Source of the DNA: Pseudomonas sp. CC6-YY-74
GTDB lineage: Bacteria; Pseudomonadota; Gammaproteobacteria; Pseudomonadales; Pseudomonadaceae
DNA: 64,000 bases
Assembly: GCF_002025205.1 (NCBI RefSeq)
Contig: NZ_CP019947.1
Location: forward strand, 1,433,501 to 1,497,500
Reading direction: 5' to 3'
Shown: positions 57,890-64,000 of the stretch, piece after piece
Position numbering within the stretch: the first letter of the stretch is position 1
How the letters are laid out: the number at the start of each line of letters is the position of its first letter
Program-made: the position numbers and the translations under genes
Notes under the pieces: generated by a model
The model's database searches: none
Told to the model about the DNA's origin: nothing
What the model saw: the letters and a program-made list of their open reading frames with translations, nothing else

Positions 57890-58315
57890 CTATTGGCTGT
57901 TGCGCACCATATCGATATGGGAAATGCCGGCGTCAAGGTATTCGCCGCTGACAATGGTAAAGCCAAGCCTTTCATAGAAAGGGGTGGCCTGCACCTGGGC
58001 GCTGAGCATTTGTTGCTGCAGACCACGCTTTTCCGCTTCGGCGATCACCGCGCGTAGCAGGGCATCGCCGACTTTCAGGCCACGCCAGTCCTTGAGTACC
58101 GAAACCCGACCAATATGCCCGTCCGGTAGCAGGCGTGCGGTACCGATCGGGTAATTGCCTTCGTAGGCGAGAAAGTGCAATGCCTCGGCATCTTCGGCAT
58201 CCCATTCGAGTTCCGGCGGCACCTCTTGCTCGGCAATGAATACCGTCGAGCGAATGCGCCGCAGCTCGGCGTTGTCCTTTTGCCAATCGGCCAGGCGGAC
58301 GTGAATGCTATTCAT
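57890..58315 (-). CDS. GNAT-family acetyltransferase
   Basis: A 141-residue ElaA/YjcF-like acetyltransferase. Conserved parts: RSTVFIAEQEVPPELEWD, GTARLLPDGHIGRVSVL and the acetyl-CoA loop WRGLKVGDALLRAVIAEAEKRG, then ATPFYERLGFTIVSGEYLDAGISHIDM. Substrate unknown. Its start (58315) overlaps the roxA stop by eight bases; the DUF7931-like gene follows after 13 bases. Confidence 0.88.
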   Translation of the reverse strand: MNSIHVRLADWQKDNAELRRIRSTVFIAEQEVPPELEWDAEDAEALHFLAYEGNYPIGTARLLPDGHIGRVSVLKDWRGLKVGDALLRAVIAEAEKRGLQQQMLSAQVQATPFYERLGFTIVSGEYLDAGISHIDMVRNSQ

Positions 58316-59474
58316 CAGCAAACTCCAGGCTACCCTGCTTGGCCAGCTCCAGAAGTAGATTACGCCCCTCATCATCGGCCAGCCATGGGCCAAGGTTGTT
58401 TATATGTAACGCGTCGGCCGAGCAGATCAGCTTCAGCAGTTCGCGCTGACCGGCAGACAGCAGGCGGCTCTGGCCACTGGCAAACAGCACCAGGTCTTCG
58501 CCCACTTCGGACCAGGCCAGGCGTGCGCTGGGGTTGCGGATCAACACGGCGCCGTCTTCCAGGCTACCGAGGAAAACGTTCTCGTCGATCTCGATAGTGG
58601 CGATCAGTTCGGGGTAGCGCGGCTCGGTCATGAACTGGCCGAACCAGGTCATCAACAGGCGCTCATCGCTCATGTGCTCATTGAGCAGGGCTTTCAAACG
58701 ATCCAAGGCGTCACGCTGAATCTGATGCGGATCGCTGGTCGGCTGCGCATCGGCGTCGCTGTAGCGCTCCTCGTCGGGCAGAAACTGGCCGAGAAAGTCG
58801 GTGAAATGGGTCAGTACTTCAGCGGCGCTAGGCGCACGGAAGCCTACGGAATAGGTCATACAATCATCCTCAGCGGTACCACAGTGGGCCAGGAGCGGCG
58901 GCAGATAGAGCATGTCGCCGGGCTCCAGTACCCATTCTTCAGTTTTTGCGAATTCGGCAAGGATCTTCAGGTCCGCGTGTTGCAGTAATGGGCTATCGGA
59001 GTTGCACATCTGGCCGACCTGCCAGCGGCGCTTGCCGTAGCCCTGCAGCAGGAACACATCGTAATTGTCGAAGTGCGGACCAACGCCGCCGCCAGGTGCG
59101 GCAAAGCTGATCATCACGTCGTCGATGCGCCACTTGGGCAGAAACTTGAACTCTTCGAGTAATTCGGCCACTTCCGGCACGAACTGATCGACGGCTTGCA
59201 CGAGCAACGTCCAGTCGCGCTCCGGCAGTTGGGCGAAGGCGTCTTCGGCGAAAGGGCCGCGGCGCAATTCCCATGGGCGCTCGCCGTGTTCGATGACCAG
59301 GCGCGACTCGATTTCCTCTTCCAGGGCCAGGCCAGCCAGTTCGTCCGGCGAGATCGGGCTCTCGAAGCCGGGCATGGCCTGGCGCACCAGCAGGGGTTTC
59401 TTCTGCCAGTAGTCGCGCAGGAATTCACGGGCCGTAAGGCCACCCAACAGCTGCAGTGGAGTATCAGGATTCAT
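58308..59474 (-). CDS. roxA: Ribosomal protein uL16 arginine hydroxylase (RoxA/YcfD)
   Basis: A 388-residue JmjC-type 2-oxoglutarate/Fe(II) oxygenase that hydroxylates an arginine of ribosomal protein uL16. The facial triad is visible: HFDNYD (H-x-D) and the later His in PLLAHCGTAEDD. The C-terminal winged-helix part is present (LLSAGQRELLKLICSADALHINNL). The ATG at 59474 starts MNPDTPLQLLGGLT; purB lies upstream with a terminator between. It forms an operon with the GNAT, DUF7931 and secretin-like genes. Confidence 0.92.
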   Translation of the reverse strand: MNPDTPLQLLGGLTAREFLRDYWQKKPLLVRQAMPGFESPISPDELAGLALEEEIESRLVIEHGERPWELRRGPFAEDAFAQLPERDWTLLVQAVDQFVPEVAELLEEFKFLPKWRIDDVMISFAAPGGGVGPHFDNYDVFLLQGYGKRRWQVGQMCNSDSPLLQHADLKILAEFAKTEEWVLEPGDMLYLPPLLAHCGTAEDDCMTYSVGFRAPSAAEVLTHFTDFLGQFLPDEERYSDADAQPTSDPHQIQRDALDRLKALLNEHMSDERLLMTWFGQFMTEPRYPELIATIEIDENVFLGSLEDGAVLIRNPSARLAWSEVGEDLVLFASGQSRLLSAGQRELLKLICSADALHINNLGPWLADDEGRNLLLELAKQGSLEFADE

Positions 59475-59500
59475 CGCTAAGCCCTTGAAATAAATAAAAG

Positions 59501-59533
59501 CCCAAAAATAAAAACGCCCGGCACTGCCGGGCG
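59501..59533 (-). terminator. Intrinsic terminator of purB
   Basis: On the minus strand a GC-rich stem (CGCCCGG/CCGGGCG) is followed by TTTTTATTTTT, 19 bases past the purB stop. Confidence 0.9.
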
Positions 59534-59551
59534 TGCAAGGGACTTGGTCGG

Positions 59552-60964
<1,413 letters not shown>

Positions 60965-61009
60965 TCATACATTAAATCACCGCTCTGGCCGCGTTTGCTC
61001 GATAGCCGT

Positions 61010-61855
61010 TCAGCGGCTGCGGCGGGCAATCGACAGAAGGCTGGAGGCAAAAATCAGAGCGGCCCCGATCAGTGAGGTCAGATCCGGGGTTTCGCCCCAG
61101 CGCAGCCAGGCAATCAAACCGGCAAAAACGATGGCCAGGTAGGCAAAGGGCCCAATCAGCCCAGGTGGCGCCATGCCGTAGGCCTTGGACATGATGATCT
61201 GGCTGGTGGTGGCAAGTAGGCCGATTCCCAGCAACAGCCTTAACTCATGATTGCTCAAGGGCTGCCAGGCCCAGCTCAGCGGGATTGCCGAGGCCAGCGC
61301 GCTGAATAGGGCGAAATAAAATACGATGCGGTAAGCCGGTTCGGTATCGCTCATCTCGCGAATGGAGACAAAGGCAAACGCCGCCAGAACGCTGGCTGAC
61401 ATGCCGATCAAGGTATTGCCACCGAGCAAGGCAGTCGAGGGCTTGGCCACCAGCAATACGCCGAGCAAGCCGATACAGGTCGTCAGCAGAATCCGTTTGC
61501 TCAGGGGCTCCTTCAGCCACCACCAGGCGATCAGAGGGGTGAACAGTGGGGCCGAGTAAGTGAACAGCATGGCGTCAGCCAGGGGCAGGTGGGCAATTGC
61601 GTAAAAGAAGCAGTACATCGCCGCCAGGCCATAGCTGGTACGCCAAAGATGCGACTTGATGCGCGTGGTTTTGAGTGGGCCCACACCTCTGAGCAGGATC
61701 AGCGGCAAAAAGAACAGCACGCCGACCAGGTTGCGAAAAAACACCACCGATTCATTGTTGACGCTGCCGGAGACCTCACGAATGCCGACGCCCATCAGCG
61801 AGAACAGCAGCGCCGATAGCGCCAGCAGCGCGGCGCCCTGCATGGGTTTGACCAT
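61010..61855 (-). CDS. DMT/EamA-family transporter
   Basis: A 281-residue ten-helix exporter with two EamA repeats (about residues 5-135 and 145-275). It shows the usual ends of each repeat (ALLFSLMGVGIREVSG; LLGVLLVAKPS; APPGLIGPFAYLAIVFAGLIAWLRWGE). The transported metabolite is unknown. The ATG at 61855 lies 15 bases after hflD; longer starts overlap hflD. Its presence between hflD and purB makes it a probable late addition to this housekeeping cluster. Confidence 0.88.
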   Translation of the reverse strand: MVKPMQGAALLALSALLFSLMGVGIREVSGSVNNESVVFFRNLVGVLFFLPLILLRGVGPLKTTRIKSHLWRTSYGLAAMYCFFYAIAHLPLADAMLFTYSAPLFTPLIAWWWLKEPLSKRILLTTCIGLLGVLLVAKPSTALLGGNTLIGMSASVLAAFAFVSIREMSDTEPAYRIVFYFALFSALASAIPLSWAWQPLSNHELRLLLGIGLLATTSQIIMSKAYGMAPPGLIGPFAYLAIVFAGLIAWLRWGETPDLTSLIGAALIFASSLLSIARRSR

Positions 61856-61869
61856 GCGGGTGGTCACGG

Positions 61870-62490
61870 TTAACCGCGCAACAGCGGGTAAAGTTCCTTG
61901 AGCAGCTTGCTGCGGCTGAATACCAGTTGCCAGCGGTGGCCGCCGAGTTGACGCCACAGCCGTGCCGAGCGAATGCCTGCAAGCAGCAGGGCGCGAATCT
62001 TCGAGGCGTTGCTCGGTTGTTGCAGGTGACGCATGTCGCCCTGGACCTGGATGCGCTGACGGAAGGTGCTGATGGTGTCCTCGTAAAGGCTGCCGCAGGC
62101 GGCGATGACGTTTTCATGCGCCAGGCCGAAATGACCGACCTGGTTCTGAATCTGGTCCAGGCGGCTGCCCATTACCTGGAGCATGTCGTCGCGCTTGGCC
62201 AGTTGCCTTTCCAGCCCGAGCAGTGCCAGTGCGTAACGCAATGGTTCGCGCTGCAGGCTGGCCGGGTCGCGCTCCAGAGAACTGATCAGGGCGCGATAAC
62301 CGTCGCGCAGGTTGAGGTCGTCACCACCATAGACGGCCAGGGTGCTTTGCGGGTCGCGCTCCAGCAGACTACCCAGCAGGCATGCCACTCCCGGCTCACC
62401 CACCTGGCCGGTCTTGGCCAGTTTATCGACCAGCACTGCGGCCTCGAAAACCGCACCCAGTGCGACCAGTTGTTCCTGCGTTGGACTCAT
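61870..62490 (-). CDS. hflD: High frequency lysogenization protein HflD homologue
   Basis: A 206-residue helical peripheral membrane protein ([29 protein letters not shown] ... [21 protein letters not shown] in family terms; here [20 protein letters not shown]). Known in E. coli for binding lambda CII. It is almost always linked to mnmA and purB, as here. The ATG overlaps the mnmA stop by four bases. Physiological role unclear. Confidence 0.93.
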   Translation of the reverse strand: MSPTQEQLVALGAVFEAAVLVDKLAKTGQVGEPGVACLLGSLLERDPQSTLAVYGGDDLNLRDGYRALISSLERDPASLQREPLRYALALLGLERQLAKRDDMLQVMGSRLDQIQNQVGHFGLAHENVIAACGSLYEDTISTFRQRIQVQGDMRHLQQPSNASKIRALLLAGIRSARLWRQLGGHRWQLVFSRSKLLKELYPLLRG

Positions 62491-63620
62491 GGATGCTTAT
62501 CCTTGCTGCTCCAGGGTTCTGCTGTTTCGATCACGCCGCCGCCGAGGCAGACTTCGCCGTCGTAGAACACCACTGACTGGCCGGGGGTGACCGCGCGTTG
62601 CGGCATGGCAAAACTGGCGCGATAGCCATTGACGGTTTTTTCCAGGGTGCAAGCTTGGTCGCCTTGGCGGTAGCGCACCTTGGCCGTTAGCCGGCGTGGT
62701 TCGTTGAGTTCAATCGGATTGACCCAGTACATGTGCGAAGCGAGCAGGGCGCTGGAAAACAGCCAGGGGTGATCATTGCCCTGACCGACGACCAGTACAT
62801 TGCGCTCCAGGTCTTTCTGCAGCACGTACCAGGGTTCCTCGCTGGCGTCTTTCAAGCCACCGATTCCCAGGCCCTGGCGCTGGCCAATGGTGTGGTACAT
62901 CAGGCCATGGTGACGACCGATGACTTCGCCTTCGGTGGTTTCGATATCGCCGGGCTGGGCCGGCAGATACTGTTTGAGAAAGTCGCTGAAGCGGCGTTCG
63001 CCGATAAAGCAGATGCCGGTGGAGTCTTTCTTCTTCGCCGTGGCCAACTGGTGCTTCTCGGCGATGGCGCGCACTGCCGGTTTTTCCAGCTCACCGACAG
63101 GGAATAGAGTCTTGGCGATCTGCTCGCTGCCGACGGCATGCAGGAAGTAGCTCTGATCCTTGTTCGGATCGAGCCCCTTGAGCAGTTCGGTGCGGCCGGA
63201 GCTATCGCGGCGGCGCACGTAGTGGCCGGTGGCGATCAGGTCGGCGCCGAGCGCCAGGGCGTAGTCAAGGAAGGCTTTGAACTTGATTTCGCGGTTGCAC
63301 AGGATGTCCGGGTTGGGCGTGCGCCCGGCCTTGTATTCGGCAAGAAAATGCTCGAATACGTTGTCCCAATACTCTGCCGCGAAGTTGGCTGTGTGCAGCT
63401 TGATACCGATTTTGTCGCACACGGCCTGGGCATCGGCCAGATCATCCATGGCGGTGCAGTATTCGGTGCCGTCGTCTTCGTCCCAGTTCTTCATGAACAG
63501 GCCTTCGACCTGATAACCCTGTTCGAGCAGCAGCAGGGCGGAAACGGAGGAGTCCACGCCGCCGGACATGCCGACTATGACGCGTTGCTGTTCTGGACTG
63601 GGGAGGGCTGGATCACGCAT
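62487..63620 (-). CDS. mnmA: tRNA 2-thiouridylase MnmA
   Basis: A 377-residue ATP-dependent enzyme that puts sulfur on U34 of tRNA Lys, Glu and Gln. PP-loop [16 protein letters not shown] at residues 16-31; catalytic cysteines in [12 protein letters not shown] and [11 protein letters not shown] (C-x-x... positions near 106 and 203). The start ATG at 63620 gives the usual short lead. The Nudix gene upstream on the same strand is commonly next to mnmA. Confidence 0.97.
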   Translation of the reverse strand: MRDPALPSPEQQRVIVGMSGGVDSSVSALLLLEQGYQVEGLFMKNWDEDDGTEYCTAMDDLADAQAVCDKIGIKLHTANFAAEYWDNVFEHFLAEYKAGRTPNPDILCNREIKFKAFLDYALALGADLIATGHYVRRRDSSGRTELLKGLDPNKDQSYFLHAVGSEQIAKTLFPVGELEKPAVRAIAEKHQLATAKKKDSTGICFIGERRFSDFLKQYLPAQPGDIETTEGEVIGRHHGLMYHTIGQRQGLGIGGLKDASEEPWYVLQKDLERNVLVVGQGNDHPWLFSSALLASHMYWVNPIELNEPRRLTAKVRYRQGDQACTLEKTVNGYRASFAMPQRAVTPGQSVVFYDGEVCLGGGVIETAEPWSSKDKHP

Positions 63621-63682
63621 GGGGGTGTCTGCACAAAAGACGGAATTCTAACAGGCTGGCGGTGCCAAGGCTAAGGCGGGAT

Positions 63683-64000
63683 TCAATCACGGATCAGTTC
63701 CAGGTCATGCAGCGGACCAGCGAGGTAGTCGTCAATGCAGCGCAGGACCAGCTCGCTACGCCAGCGCTCTGGCTGGGTGGACAATTCATCACGGGTCAGC
63801 CAGGACGCGCCGACGATGCCGGTGTCCAGGCTACGCTCTGGGTTATGTCGTAGCGGTTTGGCGACAAAGCAGACGCGCTGATAGGTCACGCCATTGCTCG
63901 GCGCGGTATACAGATAAATACCGACGATGCCGGTGAGTTCGACATCCCAGCCGGTTTCTTCGAGGGTCTCGCGCACAGCCGCCTCGCGCAGGGTTTCGTT
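63683..64000 (-). CDS. Nudix hydrolase (NudJ-like), 5' end beyond the window
   Basis: The C-terminal 105 or so residues of a Nudix phosphatase. The Nudix box is partly visible as ETLREAAVRETLEETGW (GX5EX7REUXEEXGU, lacking its first residues). The remainder has IYLYTAPSNGVTYQRVCFVA and RSELVLRCIDDYLAG. NudJ of E. coli acts on thiamine pyrophosphate precursors and nucleotides and lies next to mnmA, as here; that supports the assignment. Confidence 0.88.
   Translation of the reverse strand, partial: NETLREAAVRETLEETGWDVELTGIVGIYLYTAPSNGVTYQRVCFVAKPLRHNPERSLDTGIVGASWLTRDELSTQPERWRSELVLRCIDDYLAGPLHDLELIRD

Overview
The window looks like Pseudomonas chromosome, probably from a denitrifying lineage such as the stutzeri/mendocina group. 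The evidence is the gene content: a fused nuoCD inside a thirteen-gene nuo operon, a 531-residue isocitrate lyase, cobalamin-dependent MetH, Dnr-type regulators, DnrP and NorB/NorD. REP-like and MITE-like intergenic repeats and FNR/ANR-type operators are also present. I saw no tRNA, rRNA, CRISPR array, intact insertion sequence or prophage.

Layout. 1-10 kb is an anaerobic/denitrification block: the 3' part of norB, norD, dnrP, two Crp/Fnr regulators of the Dnr type, a small secreted protein, a DGC-domain protein, and an FtrABCD-type ferrous iron uptake operon. Three promoters here carry FNR/ANR-like boxes, two of them at the class II position (about -41.5). 10-25 kb holds a phosphoribosyltransferase, a VKOR-thioredoxin fusion, metH, a wrecked cti gene, a universal stress protein, a DUF1223 protein, nfuA, a receiver-CheC/PAS-GGDEF pair, a decayed HPP-family gene, a DUF1272 protein and a GlxA-type regulator. 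25-36 kb has an unidentified membrane protein behind an AT-rich leader, an alpha/beta hydrolase, a patatin-like protein, a decaying PepSY-PepSY-response regulator set, a LapG-like protease, an FMN reductase, a chemoreceptor with a sigma-28 type promoter, a Na+/H+ antiporter-family protein and an AI-2E-family protein. 36-51 kb is the respiratory complex I operon nuoA to nuoN on the minus strand. 51-64 kb has a DUF190 protein, PhoX with a Pho box, aceA, a short secretin-like protein, a DUF7931-like protein, a GNAT protein, roxA, purB, a DMT transporter, hflD, mnmA and a Nudix gene cut by the window end.

Sequence integrity. norB, norD, ftrD (twice), the DUF1223 gene and nuoA are each broken by what reads as loss of exactly one G or C from a G/C run. 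Because nuoA sits in an otherwise intact operon, homopolymer under-calling is the simplest explanation for these. cti, the HPP gene and the PepSY/response-regulator group carry other lesion types as well (a large deletion, nonsense codons, a 4-base duplication, an insertion) and look truly decayed.

How it fits together. The first 10 kb suggests a regulon in which oxygen limitation and nitric oxide, acting through ANR/DNR-type factors, control NO reduction, a DGC accessory protein and high-affinity Fe(II) import. Complex I, isocitrate lyase, MetH and PurB are housekeeping. PhoX is the phosphate-starvation member.
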